From: Streptomyces sp. WZ-12
Lineage (GTDB): Bacteria; Actinomycetota; Actinomycetes; Streptomycetales; Streptomycetaceae
Direction: 5' to 3'
DNA length: 64,000 nucleotides
NCBI RefSeq assembly: GCF_028898845.1
Contig: NZ_CP118574.1
Location: forward strand, 6,483,001-6,547,000
Numbering within the stretch: position 1 is the first letter of the stretch; every line of letters starts with the position of its first letter. The translations under genes were made by a program, and so were the position numbers. Of this stretch, positions 52,759 through 61,726 are shown one piece after another. The notes beneath the pieces are model-generated. The model did no database searches and was not told the DNA's origin. It saw only the letters and a list, made by a program, of their open reading frames with translations.

Positions 52759-55700
52759 GTGAGAGCACAGCCCGGACCCAGCCGCAGACAACTCGTCACC
52801 GCCACCGCACTCGCCGGCGTCGCCACCGCCCTCCCCCTCGGCACCCGCACCGCGACCGCCGCACCCCGCACCGCCCCGACGGTCCTGCGCTCCACCGCCC
52901 TGGAGGTCCGCGTCGACCCCGCCTTCCCCCGCATCGTCTCCTACACCGACCGCGCCACCGGCGCCGTCCTGCACGGCCAGGAAACCCCCGTCACCCAACT
53001 CCTCATCGACGGCCGCCCGCACACCCCCCGCGTCACCCAGCGCGCCCGCACCGACCGCGCCACCTACACCCTCGCCCTCGACGGCGGCACCACCCTCACC
53101 GTCGAGATCGCCGTCCACGACTGGCAGGTCACCTGGCGCCTGACGGACCTCACCGAAACCTCCAAACTCCCCGTCGGCACCCTCCAGATACCCGGCCTCG
53201 CCCTGCTCAGCGTCCGCAGCGACCAGCCCGGCGCCCACCTCCTCGCCGCCCGCCTCCAACTCGACAAGGCCACCAGCGGCGACACCCTCGTCTCTCTCAC
53301 CGCCCACACCCCCGTCGAGGCCGCCCCCACCGGCTGCGCCTACGCCGTCGTCGCCACCGACCAACTCGCCGCCGCCATCGAGACCAACACCGTCTACGAC
53401 ACCCCCACCACCCCCACCGCCTGGGAGAACGGCCGCCTCTGGCACCAGACCCTGCGCGTCGACGGCCACCTGACGGCCCAACTCGCCCCCGGCCAATGGA
53501 CCCACCGCGCCGCCGGCCAACCCGCCGACGCCACCGAACCCCTCCCGTACGCCACCGTCATCCTCACCCGCGACCGCAACGGCGACGGCCGCACCGACTG
53601 GCAGGACGCCGCCCTCGCCCTGCGCGACATCATGGTCAACCCGCTCGGCGCCGACACCCAGCACCTGCGCGTCGTCCCGCACATCCCCTTCAACTTCGCC
53701 AGCCAGGCCACCAACCCGTTCCTCGCCACCCTCGACAACGTCAAACGGATCGCCCTGGCCACCGACGGCCTGCGCCAGTTCACCCTCCTCAAGGGCTACC
53801 AATCAGAGGGCCACGACTCCGCCCACCCCGACTACGGCGGCAACTACAACGAGCGCGCCGGCGGCCTCGCCGACCTCAACACCCTGCTGCGCGCCGGGAA
53901 GAAGTGGCACAGCGACTTCGCCGTCCACGTCAACGCCACCGAGTCCTACCCCGTCGCGCACGCCTTCTCCGAACGGCTGGTCAACAAGCACGACAAGCAA
54001 TGGGACTGGCTCGACCAGTCCTACCGCATCGACGCCCGCCGCGACCTGGTCTCCGGCGACATCGCCGCCCGCTTCGCCCAGCTCCGCCGGGAGACCGACC
54101 CCGCCCTGAACACCGTCTACCTCGACGTCTTCCGCGAATCCGGCTGGAACTCCGACCGCCTCCAACGCCACCTGCGCGACCAGGGCTGGCGGGTCGCCAC
54201 CGAATGGGGCCACGGCCTGGAACGCTCCGCCCTCTGGTCCCACTGGGCCAACGAGACCGACTACGGCCCCGACACCTCCCGCGGCATCAACTCCCAGCTC
54301 ATCCGCTTCCTCCGCAACCACCAGAAGGACGTCTTCGCCGACAAGTGGCCCACCCTCCTCGGCGCCCCCCGGATGGGCAACTTCGAGGGCTGGACCGGCA
54401 AGAACGACTGGAACGCCTTCCACGCCATCGTCTGGAACGACGCCCTGCCCGCCAAATACCTCCAGGCGTACCCCATCCGCACCTGGAGCGCCCACGAGAT
54501 CACCTTCGAGGGCCCCACCCGCACCACCGTCACCGACACCGACGGCACCCGGCGCATCACCACCGACGGCCGCCTCGTCTACGACGGCGGCAGCTACCTG
54601 CTGCCCTGGGAACCCCGCAGCGCCACCGACCCCGCCAAGCTCTACCACTACAACCCCCATGGCGGGCAGACCAGTTGGCAACTGCCCCGCGGCTGGACCG
54701 GCACCCGGACCGTCCACGCCTACCGCCTCTGTGACCAGGGCCGCACCGACCACCGGCCCGTCCCCGTCACCGGCGGCCGGATCACCCTCACCGCCCGCCC
54801 CGACACCGCCTACGTCCTCTACCGCACGAAAGCCCCCGCCCCGCCCGACCCCCACTGGGGCGAGGGCACCCCGCTGACCGACCCCGGCTTCCACGCCGGC
54901 GACCTCACCGCCTGGCAGACCACCGGCCCCGCCACCGTCCAACGCAACGACCGCGGCGACTACGAACTCGTCATCGGCCCCGGCCCCGCCGCCACCGTCG
55001 CCCAACGCCTGGCCCGCCTCGCCCCCGGCGACTACGCCGCCTCCGTCCAGGTCGAGGTCGGTGCCACGGCGGGGGAGCGGCGCCGCGCCGCCCTGGAGAT
55101 CCGCACCCCCGACGGCGTCACCGCCACCAACTGGACCGAGACCTCCACCGCCCCCAACTACGTTGCCGCCGACCGCAAGACCGGCACCCGCTTCCAGCGC
55201 CTGACCACCCGCTTCACCGTCCCCGACGGCGGCGGCCCCGCCACCCTCGCCCTCACCGCCGCCCCCGGCCGCCCCCGCATCCGCTTCGACGCCGTCCGCA
55301 TCGTCCCCGCCCCACGCCCCGCCACCGCGCCCGGCACCCTCGTCCACGAGGACTTCGAGGCCGTCCCCCAGGGCTGGGGCCCCTTCGTCAAGGGCGACGC
55401 CGGCGGCTCCACCGACCCCCGCACCCACATCGCCCAGCGCCACGCCCCGTACACCCAACGCGGCTGGAACGACAAGGCGATCGACGACGTCATCGACGGC
55501 ACCCAGTCCCTGAAGTCCCGCGGCGAGAACACCGGCCTCGTCTACCGCACCGTCCCGCACACCGTCCGCTTCGCCCCCGGCCGCCGCTACCGCGTCACCC
55601 TCCGCTACGAGAACGAGAAGGCCGACCAGTACGCCTGGATCACCGCCGTCGACGCGCCCGACGCCCGTGAGCTCAGCCGGCACCCCCTACCGGTCGCCAC

Positions 55701-55830
55701 CCAACCCGCCACCCTCAGCTACGAGTTCACCGCGCCGGAGGAGGGCGAGGTCTGGGTCGGGCTGCGCAAGACGGGCGGGGACGGGACGGCCGAGTTCGCC
55801 CTCGATGCCTTTCGGGTGGCCGAGGGGTGA
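52759..55830 (+). CDS. Secreted endo-alpha-N-acetylgalactosaminidase (GH101 family)
   Basis: 1023 aa, GTG after GAGGAGG. Tat-like signal peptide: PSRRQLVTATALAGVATALP, twin Arg at residues 9-10. GH101 enzymes cut core-1 O-glycans (Gal-beta-1,3-GalNAc) from Ser/Thr. The central barrel (approx. 300-650) shows LKGYQSEGHDSAHPDYGG, TVYLDVFRESGWNSDRLQRH with the expected nucleophile Asp456, and VATEWGHGLERSALWSHW with the expected acid/base Glu482. The N-terminal beta region and two C-terminal galactose-binding-like beta-sandwiches (about 705-850 and 865-1023; FHAGDLTAWQTTG, DFEAVPQGWGPFVKG) complete the family plan. The spacing of the two acids (26) is a little shorter than in the enzymes I remember. 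Confidence 0.87.
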   Translation: MRAQPGPSRRQLVTATALAGVATALPLGTRTATAAPRTAPTVLRSTALEVRVDPAFPRIVSYTDRATGAVLHGQETPVTQLLIDGRPHTPRVTQRARTDRATYTLALDGGTTLTVEIAVHDWQVTWRLTDLTETSKLPVGTLQIPGLALLSVRSDQPGAHLLAARLQLDKATSGDTLVSLTAHTPVEAAPTGCAYAVVATDQLAAAIETNTVYDTPTTPTAWENGRLWHQTLRVDGHLTAQLAPGQWTHRAAGQPADATEPLPYATVILTRDRNGDGRTDWQDAALALRDIMVNPLGADTQHLRVVPHIPFNFASQATNPFLATLDNVKRIALATDGLRQFTLLKGYQSEGHDSAHPDYGGNYNERAGGLADLNTLLRAGKKWHSDFAVHVNATESYPVAHAFSERLVNKHDKQWDWLDQSYRIDARRDLVSGDIAARFAQLRRETDPALNTVYLDVFRESGWNSDRLQRHLRDQGWRVATEWGHGLERSALWSHWANETDYGPDTSRGINSQLIRFLRNHQKDVFADKWPTLLGAPRMGNFEGWTGKNDWNAFHAIVWNDALPAKYLQAYPIRTWSAHEITFEGPTRTTVTDTDGTRRITTDGRLVYDGGSYLLPWEPRSATDPAKLYHYNPHGGQTSWQLPRGWTGTRTVHAYRLCDQGRTDHRPVPVTGGRITLTARPDTAYVLYRTKAPAPPDPHWGEGTPLTDPGFHAGDLTAWQTTGPATVQRNDRGDYELVIGPGPAATVAQRLARLAPGDYAASVQVEVGATAGERRRAALEIRTPDGVTATNWTETSTAPNYVAADRKTGTRFQRLTTRFTVPDGGGPATLALTAAPGRPRIRFDAVRIVPAPRPATAPGTLVHEDFEAVPQGWGPFVKGDAGGSTDPRTHIAQRHAPYTQRGWNDKAIDDVIDGTQSLKSRGENTGLVYRTVPHTVRFAPGRRYRVTLRYENEKADQYAWITAVDAPDARELSRHPLPVATQPATLSYEFTAPEEGEVWVGLRKTGGDGTAEFALDAFRVAEG

Positions 55831-55932
55831 GGCAGGGCGGGGGCCGGGTGTGTGAGGCGGCAGAGGGCCCGGTGTCCGGGGCCCCGGCCGCGCGCTCAGG
55901 CATCCGGCCCGTGGGCCCGCGGCACCGAACCC
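55831..55932. terminator. GC-palindrome cluster between convergent GH101 and GH35
   Basis: A 102-bp gap rich in small hairpins, including the 12-bp palindrome CCGGGGCCCCGG around 55875-55890 and GGGCCC repeats. Such clusters usually end convergent transcription. No U-tract. Confidence 0.45.
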
Positions 55933-57732
55933 TCACGGCACCAACCGCGGCGCCCCTGCCGTCCCCGACGCCCCCTCGGCCCCGTCCGGCCCCTCCAACT
56001 CCAGCACCAGCACCTCGTTCGCCCCCTCCCGCAACACCGGACCCGGCACGAACAACCCCCGCTGCGGCCCCACCGACCAATACCGCCCCACCGGAAAGCC
56101 CCCGATCCACACCAACCCCCGCGCCCACCCGGGCAGTTCCACCACCGCGTCCCCCACCCCGCCCGGCGGCACCGTCACCGTGCCCCGGTGCAACCCCCGC
56201 GCCCCCGGCCGCGGCCCACCGAACCCCAACCCGGCCACCGCCGCCGCGCCCGCCGCCCCCTCCAACGCGTCCCACCGCAGCCCCCGCGCCCGCACCCCGT
56301 GCAGATACTGCCGCTCGTGCAGCACCCCGCCCGTGATCCCCTTCGCCTCACCCAGCCGCGGCCCGTAGTTGACCCGCCCCAACGACTCCACCCACAACTC
56401 CACCTCCGCGGGCCCCGCCACCCTCCCCAACACCGCGACCTCCCCTTCCCCCTCATTCCCCTCCACCAACACCGGCCCCCGCACCCCGTCCACCACCGTC
56501 ACCGCCCGATCCCGCAGCCCCACCACCCGCAACGGATACGCCTCCCGCGGCCCCGGCACCGCCACCCGATACCGCACCAACCCCCGCTCCACCCCCAACT
56601 CCTCGAACGTCGGCGGCGCCCCCGCGCACACCTCCGGACCCCCCAACCCCGCCAGCACCGCGTCCATCCCCAGCCACCCCGACAACTCCACCTCCACCAC
56701 CCCCGCCAACACCGGCTGCGCCTCCGGCACTTCCGGCAACGGCCCCACCGCGTACTCCGCCAACACCTCCCGCATCCGCCAGAACAACTCCGTCGGCCGC
56801 CCCCGCTCGTCCACCGGCGCCCCGTAGTCATACGACGTCACCGTCGGCAACAACGCCCCGTCCTGCACCTCACCCGCCCGGTTCGCCCCCGCCCACCCCC
56901 CGAAACTCGTCCCCCCGTGCGCCATGTAGACATTCACCGACGCCCCGCACGCCAACACCTCCCGCAACTGCGCCGCCACCTCCGCCGCCCCCCGCGGCTC
57001 CGCCGCCGCACCCCAGTGCGCGAACCACCCGCACCAGAACTCCATGCACATCAACGGCCCCCGCGCCCGATGCCGCCGCAACGCCGCGAACGCCTCCCGC
57101 GCCCCCGACCCGAAGTTCACCGTCGCCAGCACCCCCGGCACGCCCCCGCCGGTCAGCATGTGGTCCTCCGCCCCGTCCGACGTGCACAGCGGCACCGACA
57201 CCCCCAACTCCCGCAACTTCCACGCCAGATGCCGCAGATACTCCGCATCCGACCCGTACGACCCGTACTCGTTCTCCACCTGCACCAGCACCACCGGACC
57301 GCCCCGGCCGCACTGCCGCGCCACCACCTGCGGCAGCACCGCCTCCCACCACCCGTCCACCGCCCGCAGGAACGCCGGCTCCCGGGTCCGCACCCGCCGC
57401 CCCAACGCCCCCGTCAACCACCACGGCAACCCCCCGTTCTCCCACTCCGCGCAGATGTACGGCCCCGGCCGCACGATCGCCCACAACCCCGCCGCCGCCA
57501 CCGCGTCCAGGAACCGCCCCAGCGCCCCGACGTCCCGCAGCTCACCCGGCCGCGGCTCGTGCCAGTTCCACGGCACGTACGTCTCCACGCAGTTCAGCCC
57601 CATCGCCCGCACCATCGCCAACCGGTGCCCCCACTGCGCCTCGTGCACCCGGAAGTAGTGCAACGCCCCCGACAACAGCCGCACCGGCCGCCCGTCCACC
57701 TCGAACTCCCGCTCCCCAACGGCAAACCGCAC
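55933..57732 (-). CDS. Beta-galactosidase, GH35 family
   Basis: 599 aa from GTG (VRFAVGEREFEVDG), with GGGAGG 6 nt upstream; an ATG 24 codons earlier is less well placed. GH35 barrel: GALHYFRVHEAQW, NCVETYVPWNWHEPRPGE, the CAE motif in YICAEWENGGLPWWL (Cys94-Ala95-Glu96), Asn154-Glu155 acid/base in VQVENEYGSYGSD, and nucleophile Glu231 in MCMEFWCGWFAHWG. It lacks a signal peptide, so it acts on galactosides taken into the cell. C-terminal beta domains follow. It converges with GH101 and is divergent from the AraC gene. Codons end mostly in G, unlike neighbours read on the plus strand. Confidence 0.93.
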   Translation of the reverse strand: MRFAVGEREFEVDGRPVRLLSGALHYFRVHEAQWGHRLAMVRAMGLNCVETYVPWNWHEPRPGELRDVGALGRFLDAVAAAGLWAIVRPGPYICAEWENGGLPWWLTGALGRRVRTREPAFLRAVDGWWEAVLPQVVARQCGRGGPVVLVQVENEYGSYGSDAEYLRHLAWKLRELGVSVPLCTSDGAEDHMLTGGGVPGVLATVNFGSGAREAFAALRRHRARGPLMCMEFWCGWFAHWGAAAEPRGAAEVAAQLREVLACGASVNVYMAHGGTSFGGWAGANRAGEVQDGALLPTVTSYDYGAPVDERGRPTELFWRMREVLAEYAVGPLPEVPEAQPVLAGVVEVELSGWLGMDAVLAGLGGPEVCAGAPPTFEELGVERGLVRYRVAVPGPREAYPLRVVGLRDRAVTVVDGVRGPVLVEGNEGEGEVAVLGRVAGPAEVELWVESLGRVNYGPRLGEAKGITGGVLHERQYLHGVRARGLRWDALEGAAGAAAVAGLGFGGPRPGARGLHRGTVTVPPGGVGDAVVELPGWARGLVWIGGFPVGRYWSVGPQRGLFVPGPVLREGANEVLVLELEGPDGAEGASGTAGAPRLVP

Positions 57733-57845
57733 CCCGCGCCTCCCGCCTCGTCGCTCCCGATCGCCTCCCCACAACGCTCGCCCTCTGGCGGCCGGCCGGT
57801 CCATGGACAAAGATCGATGCCCATTGGACGGATCGCCGCCGGGCG

Positions 57846-57861
57846 CTTCGCGCGTGCGAAG
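57846..57861. promoter_or_regulatory. Inverted repeat upstream of araC-type gene / GH35
   Basis: CTTCGC-GCGT-GCGAAG at 57846-57861 in the 204-bp divergent region. It could be an AraC-type operator; ribosome site GGGAGGA for the AraC-type gene lies to its right. Confidence 0.5.
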
Positions 57862-57936
57862 GCGCGCGCTCGGGGCGTCAGCGGGGCGCCGCCCCCGACG
57901 CGGTGGCGGCGCACGGCGAGGGGAGGACCGGCCGGC

Positions 57937-58815
57937 ATGTACCGCACCTGGATGCGCTACTTCACCCCGAGCCCGCTCCACCACCGGCTCGGCCTGGTCT
58001 GCCTGGGCGTCGGCCTGCAACACGGCACCCTGCCGCCGGTCGGCCCGCGCACCCTCGACCACCACGTCGCCGTCGTCCTGTGCGCCGGCCGCGGCTGGTT
58101 CACCACCCCCGACGGGCACCGCCGCACCGTCACCGCCCCCGCCCTGCTCTGGCTCATCCCCGGCGTCGAGCACCACTACGGCGCCGACCCCGACACCGGC
58201 TGGGACGAGGGCTTCGTCGACTTCACCGGCCCCGCCGCCGACACCTACACCGAACTCGGCTACATCGAGCCGCACCACCCCCTCGTCCCGCTCACCGACG
58301 CCGGGCCGGCCCGCGCCGCGATCGGCCGCATCGCCCGCGCCGCCCGCCGCGGCAACCCCCTCCTGGAGGTCGAGACCGCCGCCGCGGTCCACGAACTCCT
58401 CGTCGCACTGCGCCGCGCCCGCGCCGACACCGGCGCCGACGGCGAACCGGTGCTGGCCGCCCTGGCCCGCGACGCGTTCCTCCCGCTCTCGATCGCCGAG
58501 CACGCCGCCCGGCGCGGCCTGACCCCCGCCGCACTCCGGGCCGCGGTGCGCCGCGGGGCCGGTTGCAGCCCCAAGGACTACCTCCTCGGCATCCGCCTGG
58601 GCCGCGCCAAGGAACTCCTCGTCGCCACCGAACTCCCCGTCGCGGCCGTCGCCCGCCGCGTCGGCTACGACGACCCCGCCTACTTCAGCCGCCTCTTCAC
58701 CCGCCGCGTCGGCCTCGCCCCGGCCCGCTTCCGCGACCGCCAGATCCGCTCCGTCCCCGGCGGCTGGTCCACCCACATCCCCGACCCGTCGTTTCCACCC
58801 CACGTCGACGGGTGA
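57937..58815 (+). CDS. AraC family transcriptional regulator
   Basis: 292 aa. N-terminal cupin-like sugar-binding part (HHVAVVLCAGRGWFTTPDG, LLWLIPGVEHHYG, DEGFVDFTGPA) and a C-terminal double HTH (about 185-285) ending LPVAAVARRVGYDDPAYFSRLFTRRVGLAPARFRD. ATG after GGGAGGA. It is divergent from the GH35 gene over a 204-bp region and is the obvious local regulator, probably responding to a galactoside. A link to GH101 is inferred only from distance. Confidence 0.93.
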   Translation: MYRTWMRYFTPSPLHHRLGLVCLGVGLQHGTLPPVGPRTLDHHVAVVLCAGRGWFTTPDGHRRTVTAPALLWLIPGVEHHYGADPDTGWDEGFVDFTGPAADTYTELGYIEPHHPLVPLTDAGPARAAIGRIARAARRGNPLLEVETAAAVHELLVALRRARADTGADGEPVLAALARDAFLPLSIAEHAARRGLTPAALRAAVRRGAGCSPKDYLLGIRLGRAKELLVATELPVAAVARRVGYDDPAYFSRLFTRRVGLAPARFRDRQIRSVPGGWSTHIPDPSFPPHVDG

Positions 58816-58933
58816 CCCCTCCTCGCGCACTCCGCCGGCCCCGGCCGGTCCGTGGCCGCCCGCGCCGCCGTCCGCCCGGCTTCGTGCCCACCACACCCCC
58901 AACGCGGGAAGCCCGACATGGCAAGCTCGCCCC

Positions 58934-61462
58934 ATGCTGCAACGTCCCGAAGCCGAAGCCCGCGCCCAGTTGCTCGACGTCCACCGGTACGAGGTCGCGC
59001 TCGATCTCACTTGCGGCGACGAGGAGTTCGCCTCCCGCACCGCCCTCCACTTCACCGCCCGCGAGCCGGGCGACACCTTCGTCGAGATCAAGCCCGCCGC
59101 CCTCCACGCCGCCACCCTCGACGGCCACCCCCTGGACCCCGCGGCCCTGGACGGCAACCGACTGCCCCTCACCGGCCTGGCCGCCGGCCCGCACGAGCTG
59201 CGCCTCGACGCCACCATGCGCTACTCCCGCACCGGTGAGGGCATGCACCGCTTCACCGACCCCGCCGACGGCGAGAGTTACGTCTACACGCAGTTGTTCA
59301 TGGACGACGTCCAGCGCGTCTTCGGCGCGTTCGACCAGCCCGACCTCAAGGCCGTCTTCGAGCTGACCGTCACCGCCCCGCCCACCTGGACCGTGCTCGC
59401 CAACGGCCGCACCGAGCAACTCCCCGACGGCACCTGGCGCGCCGCCGCCACCCCCCGCATCAGCACCTACCTCGTCGCCGTCGCCGCCGGCCCCTGGCAC
59501 TCCGTCCGCACCGAACACGCCGGCCTCCCCTTCGGCCTGCACTGCCGCCGCTCCCTCGCGCCCCACCTCGACGCCGACACCGAGGAGCTCTTCGCCCTCA
59601 CCCGCCGCTGCTTCGACCGCTACCACCAGATCTTCACCGAGCCGTACCCCTTCGACTCCTACGACCAGGCGTTCGTCCCGGAGTTCAACGCCGGCGCGAT
59701 GGAGAACCCCGGACTGGTCACCTTCCGCGACGAGTTCGTCTTCCGCTCCGCCGTCACCGACACCGAACGCCAGACCCGCGGCATGGTCATCGCCCACGAG
59801 ATGGCCCACATGTGGTTCGGCGACCTGGTCACCCTCCGGTGGTGGGACGACATCTGGCTCAACGAGTCGTTCGCCGAGTACATGGGCTACCAGGTCCTCT
59901 CCGAGGCCACCCGCTTCACCGGCACCTGGACCGACTTCGCCGTCGCCCGCAAGGGCTGGGGCTACGACGCCGACCAGCGCCCCTCCACCCACCCGGTCGC
60001 CCCCGCCCCCGACGACGTCCCCGACACCGCCTCCGCCCTCCTCAACTTCGACGGCATCTCCTACGCGAAGGGCGCCTCCGCCCTGCGCCAACTCGTCGCC
60101 TGGATGGGGGAGAAGGACTTCCTCGCCGGCATCAACGACCACTTCGCCCGGCACCGCTTCGGCAACGCCACCCTCGCCGACTTCCTCGACTCCCTGGCCC
60201 GCGCCACCGACCGCGACGTCCACGCCTGGGCCGAGCGCTGGCTGCGCACCACCGGCGTCGACACCCTCACCCCCACCCTCGTCGAGGACGACGGCGCCTG
60301 GCACCTGGACCTCGCCCACAACGGCAGCCGCCCGCACCGCATCACGGTCGGCGCCTACGACCCGGACCCGGCCCACACCGGCCGCCTGACCCCGCGCGAC
60401 CGCTTCGACATCGACGTCCCGGCGGACGGCGACCCCGCCCGGCGCACCTTCGCCCAGGCCGCCCCCGCCCTCGTCGTCCTCAACGACGGCGACCTCAGCT
60501 ACGCCAAGGTCCGTTTCGACCCCGCCTCCTGGCAGGCGGTCGCCCGCGCCCTGTCCGGCCTACCCGACCCGCTGACCCGCGCGGTCGTCTGGAACGCCGC
60601 CCGCGACCTGGTCCGCGACGGCGAACTGGCGCCCACCGCCTACCTGGACGTGGCCCGCGACCACCTCCCGCACGAGAGCGACCTCGCCGTCGTCCAGGGC
60701 GTGCTCGCCTTCGCCCGCACCCAGATCGCCGACCGCTACCTCCCACCGGAGGCCCGGCACACCGCCCTGACCACCCTCACCGCCCTCAGCCGCGCGATCC
60801 TGCGCCGCACCGAGGACCCCGGCGAGGGCACCGAGGCCGGCCTGCGGCTGACCGCCGTCCGCGTCCTCATCGACAGCGCCACCACCCCCGAGGCCATCCA
60901 GGGCTGGCTCGACGACGGCAGCGTCCCCGGCGGCCCCGCCCTCGACCACGAACTGCGCTGGCGCATCCTCGGCCGGCTCGCCGCCCTCGGCGCCACCACC
61001 CCCGAGGCCATCGACGCCGAACTCGCCCGCGACCCCAGCGCCACCGGCAGCGAGGGCGCCGCCCGCTGCCGCGCCGCGCTGCCCGACCCGGCCGCCAAAC
61101 AGGCCGCCTGGGACGCCCTGTTCACCGCCGACGCCGACGCCGAACTCTCCAACTACCTCTTCACCGCCACCGCCACCGGCTTCTGGGCCCCCGAGCAGCA
61201 GGACCTGCTCCGCCCCTACGTCGCCCGCTACTTCGCCGAGGTCCCCGCCCTCGCCGCCCGCCGCGGGCCGGCCCTCGCCAAGGCCGCCGGCCGGTACGCG
61301 TTCCCCGCCGCATGCGTCGAGGAGGCCACCCTCCGCCTCGGCGAACGCTGCCTGGCCGGCGGCGACCCGACGCCCGCCCTGCGGCGCGCCCTCGACGACC
61401 AACTCGACGATCTGCGGCGGGCGTTGCGGGTCCGGGAGGCCGCCGCCAACGCGGCGGAGTAG
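58934..61462 (+). CDS. pepN: Aminopeptidase N
   Basis: 842 aa, M1 family zinc metallopeptidase. The substrate motif GAMEN is at residues 254-258, the zinc motif HEMAH at 288-292 followed by NESFAEYMGYQ with the third ligand. No signal peptide, so it trims peptides in the cytoplasm. The C-terminal half is the helical ERAP-like domain. It begins 118 bp after the AraC-type gene. Confidence 0.97.
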   Translation: MLQRPEAEARAQLLDVHRYEVALDLTCGDEEFASRTALHFTAREPGDTFVEIKPAALHAATLDGHPLDPAALDGNRLPLTGLAAGPHELRLDATMRYSRTGEGMHRFTDPADGESYVYTQLFMDDVQRVFGAFDQPDLKAVFELTVTAPPTWTVLANGRTEQLPDGTWRAAATPRISTYLVAVAAGPWHSVRTEHAGLPFGLHCRRSLAPHLDADTEELFALTRRCFDRYHQIFTEPYPFDSYDQAFVPEFNAGAMENPGLVTFRDEFVFRSAVTDTERQTRGMVIAHEMAHMWFGDLVTLRWWDDIWLNESFAEYMGYQVLSEATRFTGTWTDFAVARKGWGYDADQRPSTHPVAPAPDDVPDTASALLNFDGISYAKGASALRQLVAWMGEKDFLAGINDHFARHRFGNATLADFLDSLARATDRDVHAWAERWLRTTGVDTLTPTLVEDDGAWHLDLAHNGSRPHRITVGAYDPDPAHTGRLTPRDRFDIDVPADGDPARRTFAQAAPALVVLNDGDLSYAKVRFDPASWQAVARALSGLPDPLTRAVVWNAARDLVRDGELAPTAYLDVARDHLPHESDLAVVQGVLAFARTQIADRYLPPEARHTALTTLTALSRAILRRTEDPGEGTEAGLRLTAVRVLIDSATTPEAIQGWLDDGSVPGGPALDHELRWRILGRLAALGATTPEAIDAELARDPSATGSEGAARCRAALPDPAAKQAAWDALFTADADAELSNYLFTATATGFWAPEQQDLLRPYVARYFAEVPALAARRGPALAKAAGRYAFPAACVEEATLRLGERCLAGGDPTPALRRALDDQLDDLRRALRVREAAANAAE

Positions 61463-61478
61463 CGCGCGAGGAGTGGAC

Positions 61479-61528
61479 CGACGCGGGTGTCGTCGGGTGG
61501 TCGCAGGCCGCCGACGGCACCCGCGTCG
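61479..61528. terminator. Terminator after pepN
   Basis: Left arm 61479-61496 and right arm 61511-61528 pair over 18 bp with a single G-U position and a 14-nt loop, 17 bp after the stop. Confidence 0.85.
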
Positions 61529-61660
61529 CGTCCGCGTCACCTCCCCGACACCCACCCCTCGACGGGGCGCAAGACCGCAGGCAACCGAACACCTGCGGGA
61601 CAGTCGTCCCACGAACGGGTGGTAGTGGCGCAACGGGTGGATACCCGCCGTACCGGGCCA

Positions 61661-61680
61661 GTAACTTAGGGCGGCCTAAG
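61661..61680 (+). promoter_or_regulatory. Putative iron box (DmdR/IdeR type)
   Basis: GTAACTTAGGGCGGCCTAAG contains TTAGG-GCGG-CCTAA. The Streptomyces iron box TTAGGTTAGGCTCACCTAA has the same inner TTAGG-N4-CCTAA; only the first five bases (GTAAC for TTAGG) are poor. CTTAGG and CCTAAG are a perfect repeat. It is 47 bp before the ATG of the decarboxylase-siderophore operon, so iron repression is expected. Confidence 0.75.
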
Positions 61681-61726
61681 ACCGGACCCCTGCGCAGTCA
61701 ACTCCCGTTGAAGAAGAGCCCACTTG

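Noticed and set aside
55852..57900. Long plus-strand open frame antisense to the GH35 gene that runs into the AraC-type gene
   Set aside because: It is nearly all Pro/Arg/His/Gln from the reverse complement of GH35 codons; the true AraC-type start is the ATG at 57937 with a good ribosome site.
61661..61680. Treating the site as an exact 19-bp DtxR/IdeR box
   Set aside because: Only the inner TTAGG-N4-CCTAA matches; the first five bases differ, so it is reported as putative rather than canonical.
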